Assembly: GCA_017306715.1 (NCBI GenBank)
Contig: JAFKHV010000018.1
Coordinates: 1 to 64,000, forward strand
DNA length: 64,000 bases
Source of the DNA: Legionella sp.
GTDB lineage: Bacteria > Pseudomonadota > Gammaproteobacteria > Legionellales > Legionellaceae
Direction: 5' to 3'
The notes under the pieces are model-generated. The model was not told the origin of the DNA. It saw only the letters and a program-made list of their open reading frames with translations, and did not search any database. Of the stretch, positions 27,982 through 36,735 are shown in pieces; position 1 is the first letter of the stretch, and every line of letters begins with the position of its first letter. Position numbers and translations under genes: made by a program.

Positions 27982-27996
27982 TAGGTAAGTAATACG

Positions 27997-28509
27997 ATGC
28001 TTTATATTAAAATTCCAGACAATTGGGAATATGACCCGATTAATTATGATTTTGATGCGCTAACCAGCAAAGATCCCGTAACAAATGCGATATTAGTCGT
28101 TGATTTCCAAAAAATAGTTAAAGAAGTTTTGGCGTGCTGGCCCAAAATAGAACGAGATGGCCGATTAATGAAAGCTCCATCGGTCCTAAAAAACTTTCCT
28201 AAACCGTTGGAAGGTTCTATCACTATCTATTATATAACCCCTAAAGCAAGTGAATCATTCTCATCCAAGAATCGATTTCTGATGTATCAACCCGAAAAAA
28301 ATGGGGTGGGAAAATCAAAAAATTCGCGGATGCTCGCGCCTGGTGATTTACCCACTAAATCGTCAACAACATCTTATGGTATTCCCTGGTTTAAAAACCC
28401 GAACTTGACACAGCATATGTCTAAAGAAACTCTAGAACAAGCGCAGGCAAAAGGTCAAGAAAAGCGGGCAAATCTAAGGCATGATGGTGATAGTCCAGCT
28501 GTTAATTAA
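27997..28509 (+). CDS. Unknown protein, 170 residues, downstream in the same operon
   Basis: No family recognised. The N-terminal half (IPDNWEYDPINYDFDALTSKDPVTN) is followed by a likely mixed alpha/beta segment ending SITIYYIT. The C-terminal ~80 residues are rich in Ser, Lys and Asn and look disordered (SFSSKNRFLMYQPEKNGVGK). There is no signal peptide or membrane helix. Cotranscription with the 345-residue gene implies that the PmrA-like box controls both. It could be a second effector, a chaperone or an immunity partner, and the sequence does not decide. Confidence 0.65.
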   Translation: MLYIKIPDNWEYDPINYDFDALTSKDPVTNAILVVDFQKIVKEVLACWPKIERDGRLMKAPSVLKNFPKPLEGSITIYYITPKASESFSSKNRFLMYQPEKNGVGKSKNSRMLAPGDLPTKSSTTSYGIPWFKNPNLTQHMSKETLEQAQAKGQEKRANLRHDGDSPAVN

Positions 28510-28512
28510 CAT

Positions 28513-29046
28513 TTAAAAGCTGAACGATGGCACATTATTGACCCCATCTAAGGCATTTAAATCAATCTCGGGATCATATTTTGCTGAGGATGCATAATCT
28601 TTTAACACCTGAAGCAGCCGCAGTCGCTTACCCCAAACTGCGGATGCACTTTTTCCTTCAAGATGCATAATTTCTTTAATCATTAAGTCAACTTGCGCTT
28701 TTTGCTGAGCGGGTTTCAAAACAAGCAAATCTCTAATTTCCGCAACCTCGCTACTGCATTCGTTTTTGATACTCCATCGTTTATAGACAAGTGGCGCGAT
28801 GACGATGCCGTGACTCAAGACGAAACCTAAACTCGCGCCGAGTACAAAAGGACCCACTCGATAATCATCTTGGCGGCGTTGCTCTAGAAAACCGGCCACC
28901 GCAGTACAGGTAATAATTAAACCACGCTGTAATAATTCTTGAGCTGAGTAGCGATGATTGCTGACGATAAGATTACCGATACGCCTGCCGTCAATCAGAT
29001 AATCACTGCATGCGGTAATAAATTCGTGTAGATTTTTCGAAAACAT
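28513..29046 (-). CDS. Unknown protein with two hydrophobic segments, 177 residues
   Basis: ATG 29046 is chosen because AAGGGA precedes it at good spacing; an in-frame ATG 30 nt upstream has no such site. The middle contains two hydrophobic stretches (RGLIITCTAVAGFL and GPFVLGASLGFVLSHGIVIAPLVY) separated by a charged QRRQDDYR loop, consistent with a hairpin in a membrane. The C-terminal half is soluble and helical (VDLMIKEIMHLEGKSASAVW). It is convergent with the preceding gene. Host-membrane targeting is a guess. Confidence 0.65.
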   Translation of the reverse strand: MFSKNLHEFITACSDYLIDGRRIGNLIVSNHRYSAQELLQRGLIITCTAVAGFLEQRRQDDYRVGPFVLGASLGFVLSHGIVIAPLVYKRWSIKNECSSEVAEIRDLLVLKPAQQKAQVDLMIKEIMHLEGKSASAVWGKRLRLLQVLKDYASSAKYDPEIDLNALDGVNNVPSFSF

Positions 29047-29197
29047 GATTCCCTTCATTTTAAAGAAAAGGAGCATTATTCAATTAAGTAACCTGGGAAG
29101 CAAGTATGCTATTAACGTGGCATTTATAAAATTTTGATTAGAGATTCACCGTAAGATCAGGTACTATGTTCTTTTAGATATCATATCAGCAAACATT

Positions 29198-29950
29198 ATG
29201 ACTGAATCCAAGAAAACCACTCATTTTGGTTATTCCTCAGTGAACTGGGATGAAAAAGAGAAGAAAGTTGCTGAAGTTTTTCATTCGGTCGCAGAAAACT
29301 ATGATTTGATGAATGACTTAATGTCTTTCGGTATCCATCGCTTATGGAAACGTTATACTGTTGAGCTGAGTCAGGTGCGTCCTGGTCATTGTGTTCTCGA
29401 TCTTGCCGGTGGCAGTGGCGATTTGACCCGGCTTCTCGCCGATAAAGTAGGAGAGCAAGGATCCGTAGTTTTGGCAGATATTAACGCGGCAATGCTCAAT
29501 GTCGGTCGCGATCGTTTGTTCAATGCGGGTTTATTCAAAAATCTACATTATGTGCAGGGGAATGCTCAGTATTTACCCTTCGCGGACAATAGTTTTCACT
29601 GCATTACTATGGGCTTTGGGTTACGTAACGTGACCGATAAAGACGAAGCATTAAGGTCCATGTACCGCGTATGTAAGCCGGGTGGAAAATTACTTATTTT
29701 GGAATTCTCAACTCCAGCTATCCCTGGTTTAAAATCAGTTTACGACTGGTATTCTTTTAATATTTTACCTAAAATAGGTAAAATATTTGCACAAGATGAA
29801 TCCAGTTATCAATATTTGGCTGAATCAATTCGCATGCATCCGAATCAAGAAACCTTAAAAGAAATGATTACAGCTGCAGGTTTTTCCGACTGTCACTATC
29901 ATAATCTAAGCGGCGGTATTGTAGCCTTACACGTTGCTTATAAGTACTGA
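29198..29950 (+). CDS. ubiE: Ubiquinone/menaquinone C-methyltransferase UbiE
   Basis: 250 residues. SAM-binding motif [15 protein letters not shown], family signatures [21 protein letters not shown] and [24 protein letters not shown]. It methylates the quinone ring (C2 of demethoxyubiquinol, or demethylmenaquinol). It heads a ubiE-ubiJ-ubiB-tatA-tatB run, the same order as in Escherichia coli. Confidence 0.98.
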   Translation: MTESKKTTHFGYSSVNWDEKEKKVAEVFHSVAENYDLMNDLMSFGIHRLWKRYTVELSQVRPGHCVLDLAGGSGDLTRLLADKVGEQGSVVLADINAAMLNVGRDRLFNAGLFKNLHYVQGNAQYLPFADNSFHCITMGFGLRNVTDKDEALRSMYRVCKPGGKLLILEFSTPAIPGLKSVYDWYSFNILPKIGKIFAQDESSYQYLAESIRMHPNQETLKEMITAAGFSDCHYHNLSGGIVALHVAYKY

Positions 29951-29957
29951 GTGAATT

Positions 29958-30575
29958 ATGTTAAAAAAATACTCATTAAAAGCACTACAAATTGCCTTAA
30001 ACAAGGCATTAAGCCTTGATCCGGATACCCCAGATAAATTTGCTGCCTTATCCGGAAAAACTTTAGAAATCGTGATCGCCCCCCTAAATGCCAATTTTTA
30101 TATGCAATTTTCGACCAATGAACTGCTCTTATTAGATCGCTTTGATGGCCACCCAGAAACCATTATTCACAGCAATCCCATTGGTCTTATTCGCTTAAGT
30201 ATTTTACCTGCATCAAAAGCACGCTCCCTATTCAATGACAAAATACGTATGTCTGGAGATATTGAACTAGGACAAAAAGTAAAACAGATTTTTGATGAGC
30301 TGGATATTGACTGGGAAGGTCATTTAGCCCATTTTACCGGTGACGTAGTAGCACATCAAATCGGTTCTTTTGTGCGACGTGGGTTAGGTTTTGGAAGATC
30401 ATTTGACCGTTCCATGCGCGAAAGTATGTCGGAATATTTACAAGAAGAATTGAAAATCCTCCCTTCGCGTAATGAATTGGAAAGCTTCTATCAAGAGGTA
30501 GATGAGCTCACACTTGCTGCAGAACGCTTACAAGCCCATATCAACCAATTATTAAGCTGTCATGAAATCGATTAG
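29958..30575 (+). CDS. ubiJ: Ubiquinone biosynthesis accessory factor UbiJ (SCP2 domain)
   Basis: 205 residues. The N-terminal two thirds form a sterol-carrier-like (SCP2) lipid-binding domain (FYMQFSTNELLLLDRFDGHPETIIHSNPIGLIRL, IRMSGDIELGQKVKQIFDELDIDWE), and the C terminus is a helical coiled coil. UbiJ holds the polyprenylated intermediates in the Ubi complex with UbiK. It starts 7 nt after ubiE and overlaps ubiB by 14 nt. Confidence 0.93.
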   Translation: MLKKYSLKALQIALNKALSLDPDTPDKFAALSGKTLEIVIAPLNANFYMQFSTNELLLLDRFDGHPETIIHSNPIGLIRLSILPASKARSLFNDKIRMSGDIELGQKVKQIFDELDIDWEGHLAHFTGDVVAHQIGSFVRRGLGFGRSFDRSMRESMSEYLQEELKILPSRNELESFYQEVDELTLAAERLQAHINQLLSCHEID

Positions 30576-32214
30576 AAAACTCCTGCGGATACTGCATATA
30601 AACTATATTTTAGCGCGTAATGGACTCGATCAGGTTGTGGTATCGTTACCTTTGTTTGCGCCGTTTCGTTTCGTCGTTTTTTTTAACCCCTGGAATTGGT
30701 TCCGCAGAGTACGGTTGACTCATGGCGAGGCATTGCGTAAATCCCTAGAAGAATTAGGTCCCATTTTTATTAAATTTGGACAAGCACTATCTACTCGCCC
30801 TGATATCCTGCCCCCAGAAGTCGCCTTTGAGCTGAGTAAACTGCAGGACAAGGTGCCTCCCTTTTCAGGAGAACAGGCCACAGCAATGATCACTGCGGCC
30901 TATGGCTTATCACCTTATGAAGTGTTTGCGCAATTTGATCCTGTGCCCTTGGCTTCAGCCTCTATGGCACAGGTACATGCAGCCACATTACAAACAGGTG
31001 AAGAGGTTATTATTAAAGTGCTCCGCCCGAACATGCGAAGCCTCATCGAAAATGACTTAAGCATCATGCATACCTTGGCTAAATGGGCTGACCGCTATTG
31101 GCCCGAGCTGCGACGACTAAAACCTCGCGAAATCGTTCAGGAATTTGAGCACACCCTTCTAGATGAACTTGACTTACAACGAGAGGCGGCTAATGCGGCG
31201 CAACTAAGACGTAATTTTGACCATTCTCCCATTCTCTATATACCTGAAGTTTATTGGGATTATACAAATTATAACGTCATGGTGATGGAGCGTATTCGAG
31301 GGATCCCTGTTTCGGATATTCAGACTATTAAGGCGCAGGGCATTGATTTAAAAAAACTGGCAGAACGTGGTGTAGAAATCTTTTTTACTCAAGTGTTTCG
31401 GGATTGTTTCTTTCACGCAGACATGCACCCGGGAAATATTTTTGTCTCGTATAAAAATCCCCGCGAACCGCAGTATATATGCATCGATTTTGGGATTATC
31501 GGTACTCTTAATGATAATGATAAGCGTTATTTAGCAGAAAATTTATTAGCTTTTTTCAATCGTGATTATCGCCGCGTTGCACAACTTCATGTGGAGTCTG
31601 GATGGGTTGCTCGAAATACCCGCGTTGATGAATTTGAAAGTGCCATTCGTACGGTTTGCGAGCCCATATTTGAACGTCCATTGAAAGATATTTCTTTTGC
31701 GCAAGTCGTTCTCCGGTTGTTCCAGGTGGCGCGTCGATTTAATATGGAAGTACAGCCACAGCTTGTCTTATTGCAAAAAACTTTGCTTGCCATTGAAGGT
31801 CTTGGACGTCAAATATATCCGGATTTGGATTTATGGGAAACCGCTAAACCTTTTCTGGAAAAATGGGTAAAAGAACAAATTGGTCCTAAAGCGTTTATCC
31901 ACCAATTAAAACAAAATTTACCTTTTTTTACCGAACAATTACCGCATCTACCACGGTTAGTTTATGATGTACTTGAGTTAAAAAAATTACAACTTACTGC
32001 ACAACAAATCGCCGCTGCCATGCAAATAGAGCAAATTAACGAGCCCCGAAAAAGAAGCAGCGACATGGCACTGGGAGCCACATTTGTTTTTCTGCTTGGC
32101 AGTCTTGCTTACCTGAGCGATTGGATGCCTGATGAGCGGTTCGGTTTATTTGCTCTTGGCGGTTTCGCTTGCACCGCTGTGTTTTTAATTATTCAACGTA
32201 TAGTGAGGTTTTAA
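30562..32214 (+). CDS. ubiB: Ubiquinone biosynthesis kinase-like protein UbiB
   Basis: 550 residues. The N-terminal signature LGPIFIKFGQALSTRPDILPPEVAFELSKLQDKVPP contains the ADCK KxGQ motif. The atypical kinase core has the Ala-rich loop LASASMAQVHAA, HADMHPGNIF (catalytic loop) and CIDFGIIGTL (DFG-like). Two hydrophobic helices close the protein (GATFVFLLGSLAYLSDWM, FGLFALGGFACTAVFLII). It is an inner-membrane ATPase that helps extract CoQ intermediates. Confidence 0.98.
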   Translation: MKSIRKLLRILHINYILARNGLDQVVVSLPLFAPFRFVVFFNPWNWFRRVRLTHGEALRKSLEELGPIFIKFGQALSTRPDILPPEVAFELSKLQDKVPPFSGEQATAMITAAYGLSPYEVFAQFDPVPLASASMAQVHAATLQTGEEVIIKVLRPNMRSLIENDLSIMHTLAKWADRYWPELRRLKPREIVQEFEHTLLDELDLQREAANAAQLRRNFDHSPILYIPEVYWDYTNYNVMVMERIRGIPVSDIQTIKAQGIDLKKLAERGVEIFFTQVFRDCFFHADMHPGNIFVSYKNPREPQYICIDFGIIGTLNDNDKRYLAENLLAFFNRDYRRVAQLHVESGWVARNTRVDEFESAIRTVCEPIFERPLKDISFAQVVLRLFQVARRFNMEVQPQLVLLQKTLLAIEGLGRQIYPDLDLWETAKPFLEKWVKEQIGPKAFIHQLKQNLPFFTEQLPHLPRLVYDVLELKKLQLTAQQIAAAMQIEQINEPRKRSSDMALGATFVFLLGSLAYLSDWMPDERFGLFALGGFACTAVFLIIQRIVRF

Positions 32215-32215
32215 C

Positions 32216-32398
32216 ATGGGACTCAGTGGTATCAGCCCGCTTTCTTTATTATTAATTTTAATGATTATATTAGCTCTTTTCGGCTCCAATAAACTCAAGA
32301 CTCTAGGTACAGATTTGGGTGAGGCCATCAAAAATTTTCGTAAAGCGATGCAGGATGAACCCCAAAAATCAAGTACAGAGAACGAGACCTCCTCATGA
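32216..32398 (+). CDS. tatA: Twin-arginine translocase subunit TatA
   Basis: 60 residues. One N-terminal membrane helix, the FG hinge (LALFGSNKLKTLGTDLGEAIKNFRKAM) with its amphipathic helix, and a charged tail, as in all TatA/E proteins. It starts 1 nt after ubiB and overlaps tatB by 4 nt. The tatC partner is not here but at 54537. Confidence 0.93.
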   Translation: MGLSGISPLSLLLILMIILALFGSNKLKTLGTDLGEAIKNFRKAMQDEPQKSSTENETSS

Positions 32399-32616
32399 GC
32401 TTGGAAATACTGGTCATTCTGGTTGTAGCAATCTTGGTATTTCCACCGCAAAAATTGCCGCTTCTGGCAAAACATATGGGGTATTTACTGCGTCAGGCTA
32501 ATCGCTTTAAAGCACATCTTCATTATTGGTGGGAGCAGCAGATGCACGCAGCGGAGCTTGAGGAAAACCAACGCAAGGCAGAAGCAGCGGATAAGCACTA
32601 CCCCTCTAAGAAGTAG
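32395..32616 (+). CDS. tatB: Twin-arginine translocase subunit TatB (short form)
   Basis: 73 residues; many TatB proteins are over 130. Helix LEILVILVVAILVFPPQKLPLLAKHMG, where PPQKLP replaces the usual GPERLP hinge, then an amphipathic helix containing HYWWEQQMHAAELEE. The protein ends soon after, so it lacks the long acidic tail. Assignment rests on position after tatA and the hinge pattern. Confidence 0.85.
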   Translation: MSLEILVILVVAILVFPPQKLPLLAKHMGYLLRQANRFKAHLHYWWEQQMHAAELEENQRKAEAADKHYPSKK

Positions 32617-32788
32617 CCTTAACCATTTGGGTGCTAAAGTTTAAAAAGCGTTCCTGTAGAAACAACGAACATTTAAAAGGTCTTCTAAATCAATTGCGAA
32701 AACTCTTAAATTCAGCTCAGTATGACAAGAAGTACTTACCTTTGATGGGTAAGATGTAACGATGGTACAGCATTCTTGTCTGCAATAT

Positions 32789-33478
32789 TTAGTTATATTT
32801 ATAGTTATATCGCGGATTATAGTATTCGTCCTCTTCATCGCTGTAAGAGGCGTAATAAGCCACTTCTTGATGCAAAGCATGCGTCTGTTCAATTTCTAAA
32901 CTTATTTGATCATTTTGATACTGCGTATCGCTAGTATAACTATCATCTGCAGTATGAGCAGGTAAGCGCAACTGAAGTAACATATTTTGCGTACTATCAA
33001 AACTGGTTTCGGGTTCTTGTTGTTGCAATGTCAATTGAGCTTCAAGAAACAATTCCTTCCATGCTGTTATAGCTTCCTTCATGAGCACTATGCGTCCAAT
33101 CGCATCAGTTTTTAATAGATCAGCGATAATTTTAGTTGCATTTAAATGAGGCTGAGAGCCTAAACTCCAAACTCCAGCACGCAAAGCAGTATCATGACTT
33201 AAAGCTAAAAGATATAAAAGATCAACGTCATAATCTTCGTTTGATGATACTAATTTATGATGCGCTAAAAAATTTATAAAATTTTGACGTAATGTTATAT
33301 CCTGTGATGTTGTTACACAACAACCTAAGTATTCATCGGAAAAAATAACAGGAGCAACCGCCACATAATGAGCATTTTTTGCCACTGATTGCACGTCAGA
33401 TGGGAATGAATGATGAATCAATTCCCCAAGAGAATCTGTTAGATAGACTTGACCATTTTTTTCATAAAAATAAGACAT
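32789..33478 (-). CDS. Unknown protein with Tyr-rich acidic C terminus, 229 residues
   Basis: ATG 33478 is chosen because AAGGAA precedes it at about 6 nt; an upstream in-frame ATG lacks this. No family recognised and no signal peptide or membrane helix. The middle is probably helical (IIADLLKTDAIGRIVLMKEAITAWKELFLEAQ). The last ~30 residues combine Tyr with Asp/Glu (YYASYSDEEDEYY, then NPRYNYKYN). It is the first of three lineage-specific minus-strand genes between tatB and msrBA. Confidence 0.65.
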   Translation of the reverse strand: MSYFYEKNGQVYLTDSLGELIHHSFPSDVQSVAKNAHYVAVAPVIFSDEYLGCCVTTSQDITLRQNFINFLAHHKLVSSNEDYDVDLLYLLALSHDTALRAGVWSLGSQPHLNATKIIADLLKTDAIGRIVLMKEAITAWKELFLEAQLTLQQQEPETSFDSTQNMLLQLRLPAHTADDSYTSDTQYQNDQISLEIEQTHALHQEVAYYASYSDEEDEYYNPRYNYKYN

Positions 33479-33967
33479 TTTTATTCCTTTTTTATAAATT
33501 AGGAACAAATATAACAATAACTACCAATTGAGCCAAGAGGCAAATGCCTTGCCGAGCGCGCGAGGGATGACGGACTTTTTGGGAAATTTCCTTCTTGATC
33601 CTTTGATTCACTGCATTACATTTTCGGAATGAACCTCCCGACTGCGCCCTCAGACGTCATCTCGAGCCTTGGCGAGAGATCCCCTTGTGCTCGGATGAGG
33701 TGTCTAAGTATGCTTAAGCTCCCATATCAGTTCGCTGTTATTCAATCGATCCGTGCTCTGTGCAGATCACTCGCAAAAGGCTCGGGATGATGGGGACTGG
33801 TTGATTCGAAGGAGTACTGGTACTTTAAAAATTATCAATTCTTTTCTAATGTTTTACCTGCCTCACAATATCTTGCTGTTTTTTTTATATAATAACTGAA
33901 GCAATCTATATAGGATCGCTTCTCGAAGTTATGTTAATGACAGCTATGGTTGTATGGCAATCAATTA
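33479..33967. repeat. Gene-free interval with three dispersed-repeat copies
   Basis: Full copies at 33655-33687 (CGTCATCTCGAGCCTTGGCG and onward) and, in reverse orientation, at 33743-33795, where TTCAATCGATCCGTGCT is joined to CTCGCAAAAGGCTCGGGATG. A fragment (GCGCGAGGGATGACGG) lies near 33558-33573. The 33743 copy shares its tail with the copy at 7787-7839. No gene seen. Confidence 0.75.
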
Positions 33968-34753
33968 TTATTTTTTCGTCAGCGTGTAAGCCTTATTCAT
34001 CCGTTCATCATGACCTTTTGCCCCACCAGAGACAATCATCCCTCTATTTTTTTCATGATTTAGACGTAATTCTTTTAATTGTTCCTCAGCGTCCTTCAAT
34101 TCTTGAAATAGAGAATTACGGTTAGGATTCAGTTGAGCTTTGCTTTCTTTTTTGTTTTCAGCTTCTAGCTGAGCTCGTTCATTGTTTATCGCTGTCAGTA
34201 ATGTTTTATTCTTGTTGCTGATAGCGTAATCGGAGGTTGCTTTGTACAATATAGGCAGGATTTCATCATTCAACGTTTTAATTTTAACTATAAGTTTAGA
34301 TACAGCTTCAGGTGCTTGTTTTGCGTAGCGAATAGAGTCCTCTTTATAGTTTTTTAGTACTTTGATAGCTACTGAATAAGCATTCTCATTTTCAGAATAC
34401 AAAAAATCAGGATTCTTAATTGCTACTTTAGTTAAATCAGAACTGCTATGGCGAATTAATGTTTCTCTCTGAGTCCCTTGGCTCGGATCGTTTTCTTTAA
34501 AATTGTAGTCAATTAAGGGGCGGGCTGGTATTGATTGGCCAGAAGTCAGCGTAATAATTTTTTGAAGCGAACTGTCCGGATAATTTTTTGCAATTAATGC
34601 TCTTAATAGAGGAATTGGGTTCTTTGAGATCCCAGGTTTTACTGAATTAACCAATTCTGGGTTTTTCTTTAAGATATCTTCAATCTTTTTAAAATTCTCT
34701 TCATTTGCCTGTCCCTTACTCACTGCAGTCCATAAATCATCCAATGCTGGCAT
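33968..34753 (-). CDS. Unknown protein, 261 residues, with C-terminal coiled coil
   Basis: ATG 34753 follows GGAGG with 5 nt spacing. The upstream in-frame ATG forms part of that same GGAGG sequence, so it is unlikely. The N-terminal 140 residues look like short helical pairs (LWTAVSKGQANEENFKKIEDILKKNPELVNSV, TLIRHSSSDLTKVAIKNPDFLY) that resemble degenerate ankyrin-type repeats, though no consensus TPLHxAA unit is present. Residues ~185-245 are a highly charged coiled coil. Effector-like by style only. Confidence 0.65.
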   Translation of the reverse strand: MPALDDLWTAVSKGQANEENFKKIEDILKKNPELVNSVKPGISKNPIPLLRALIAKNYPDSSLQKIITLTSGQSIPARPLIDYNFKENDPSQGTQRETLIRHSSSDLTKVAIKNPDFLYSENENAYSVAIKVLKNYKEDSIRYAKQAPEAVSKLIVKIKTLNDEILPILYKATSDYAISNKNKTLLTAINNERAQLEAENKKESKAQLNPNRNSLFQELKDAEEQLKELRLNHEKNRGMIVSGGAKGHDERMNKAYTLTKK

Positions 34754-34839
34754 ATTAGCCTCCAATAGTTATAAAATTATCCATAATAACAAAAATTACA
34801 CATTCTAGGAATATTAAAATCATATTTTTTATGTTTTTC

Positions 34840-36534
34840 TCACGGGCGAAACGTAGATTCGTGGAAATCTTCCTCTTGTGCCAGAGGCTCTGGTGATAAA
34901 CAGGTACACCATTGATTTATTGCTTCACACTTTGAGATCAGTTCTATTTCAGATTTACTTAAAGCATTGCTTATCTGAACCATGGATTCTAGTAAGGCAA
35001 ACGTTAATTGAGATCTGTTATCACACGCCTGAAGCTGTTCATAAATCTTGAGAAAATATTCATATAGCTCAGGTTTTTGTGTTTCCGAATCATAATGAAC
35101 TAAAGCATCATGAAAATCACTTGCCGATTGTTTTAGATTATCCAACATCTTTTCTGGCTCATGCATATGGCATTGAGCACGGTAGTTCACTTTAAATTTT
35201 ACAAAAGTTACTTCTGGGGGTGTATTGAGCGAATGCTTCGGTTTACTGAGCGTTGATAGTAGATTAAATTCTTTTGCATTATCATTTACTTTATGAACTC
35301 CCACCGCACTTTGAATTGACAAAGTGGGATTAAAGTCGCGCATGGATTGTTGCCATCTTAAGGTCAAATCTTCAGATTTTTTTTCCTGAATAAGTCGATC
35401 TAATGTTTCTAGTGCAGGAGTGCATGAGCTAACCGCTTTTTCTAAGTCTTCCGCTGATGTGCCATTACGAAGAAGCTCTTGAGCTTTTTCGAGCTGGGTA
35501 TATGCCTGATTATAATTTTTCCGCTGCATTTCGGATAAAGGTGTAACATTGAGCTCCAAAGCGACTTCTAAAACTTTTTGTAATCTTTGTTCGTAAGTTT
35601 TCTCAGAATTTTTCAGTAACGATTCTATTTGTATCTTAAGTCGTTCTTCTTGCACGCGAAACTCTTGCTCATTTTCGGCCAAAGCTTTTTTTGTCTCTGC
35701 GACGGCTTGGCGTTCCTCAAGATGTATGGCTCGTATGGCCGCATTGTGTCCGTTTTTTTGTAACCATCGATCGAAAAGATGGCCATATTTTTCCTCATGA
35801 CGTTTTAAGGCATCGTTTTTACGAGTATAAGCCTCAATATCCGGTTTTCCATCTGGATGAGTTGTAGGCATTGCGTCAATTTTTGCCTTACCCTCTTGGT
35901 ATTCTCGACGTAAGTTTTCGAGTTCATGACGCGATTCTTCCGAGATATCTGCTGCTGAGTGCGCGATGAGCAGCGCCTGCTCCATGCGTTGAACCCGGCC
36001 TAAATAAGCGGTTTCAAACAGGGATGTTTGTTTCAAATGATACATATGTCGCAAATGAGTCAGCTCTTGTTCGTAATAGCGGAGTAAATCGCCATGAGCA
36101 ATTACATGTGCAAAACTCTCGCGCGCAAGAATACGTAAGGCTTGTGCCCGTTGATCTTGGTATTTTAGAAAGCGCTGATTTTCCTCATCGATGAATAAGT
36201 ATAACTGTTGCTGACGTCTATATTCGCGCTCCAAATCACGAAGAACTTTATATAATTGCGTAAAATGTTTATTTCCTTTCAAAATTCGGTCAATTTCACG
36301 AAACTCGCCCATAAGAACTAAATACAACAGGGGATTAAATTCCTGGATGAAAGATAGTTCCTTATTAAGCTGCGCGCTTTGCTCCAATTCATCGCTGTGA
36401 TTCATTGTGCCTTGTTGACGACGAAAATAGCGCATTAAGGAGTTTAATACGGTGTTTATTGCTTCTGCAGAACGTTGCAATTGGAGATCAATGATGTATT
36501 GAGGTTGCCTTGATAATGATAAGTTCATTTCCAT
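34840..36534 (-). CDS. Unknown large coiled-coil protein, 564 residues (effector-like)
   Basis: No enzymatic motif recognised. Almost the whole chain is charged helix rich in Gln, Glu, Arg and Leu, with long heptad-like stretches at ~60-150 and ~265-345 (KKALAENEQEFRVQEERLKIQIESLL). The C terminus ends CLSPEPLAQEEDFHESTFRP; a Glu-rich patch near the end is a common feature of Dot/Icm substrates. No clear ribosome-binding site is seen, and a second in-frame ATG lies two codons downstream. A consensus -10 (TATAAT) lies on the minus strand at 36563-36568. Confidence 0.7.
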   Translation of the reverse strand: MEMNLSLSRQPQYIIDLQLQRSAEAINTVLNSLMRYFRRQQGTMNHSDELEQSAQLNKELSFIQEFNPLLYLVLMGEFREIDRILKGNKHFTQLYKVLRDLEREYRRQQQLYLFIDEENQRFLKYQDQRAQALRILARESFAHVIAHGDLLRYYEQELTHLRHMYHLKQTSLFETAYLGRVQRMEQALLIAHSAADISEESRHELENLRREYQEGKAKIDAMPTTHPDGKPDIEAYTRKNDALKRHEEKYGHLFDRWLQKNGHNAAIRAIHLEERQAVAETKKALAENEQEFRVQEERLKIQIESLLKNSEKTYEQRLQKVLEVALELNVTPLSEMQRKNYNQAYTQLEKAQELLRNGTSAEDLEKAVSSCTPALETLDRLIQEKKSEDLTLRWQQSMRDFNPTLSIQSAVGVHKVNDNAKEFNLLSTLSKPKHSLNTPPEVTFVKFKVNYRAQCHMHEPEKMLDNLKQSASDFHDALVHYDSETQKPELYEYFLKIYEQLQACDNRSQLTFALLESMVQISNALSKSEIELISKCEAINQWCTCLSPEPLAQEEDFHESTFRP

Positions 36535-36735
36535 ATTAGTACACTTAGGCTTTTATTTTATCATTATAGACTAAATTTAACCTTTTATATCTAAATTATT
36601 CAAGTAGATATTTTTTAGATCTAATTGGTTTATTTTTATGTTTAAAGGGCGCTCAAATGATAATTTTTGGAAAGTAAGTGATTGAAGGAAGATAAACTGG
36701 CATGTAGGGGTGTTATAACCCCCAGAGGTGAATGA

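Noticed and set aside
34795..34825. TTTAATATT half-site upstream of the 261-residue gene as a PmrA box
   Set aside because: The partner half at the required 11-nt spacing (TAGAATGTG) matches only 4 of 9, and no -10 lies 7 nt after it.
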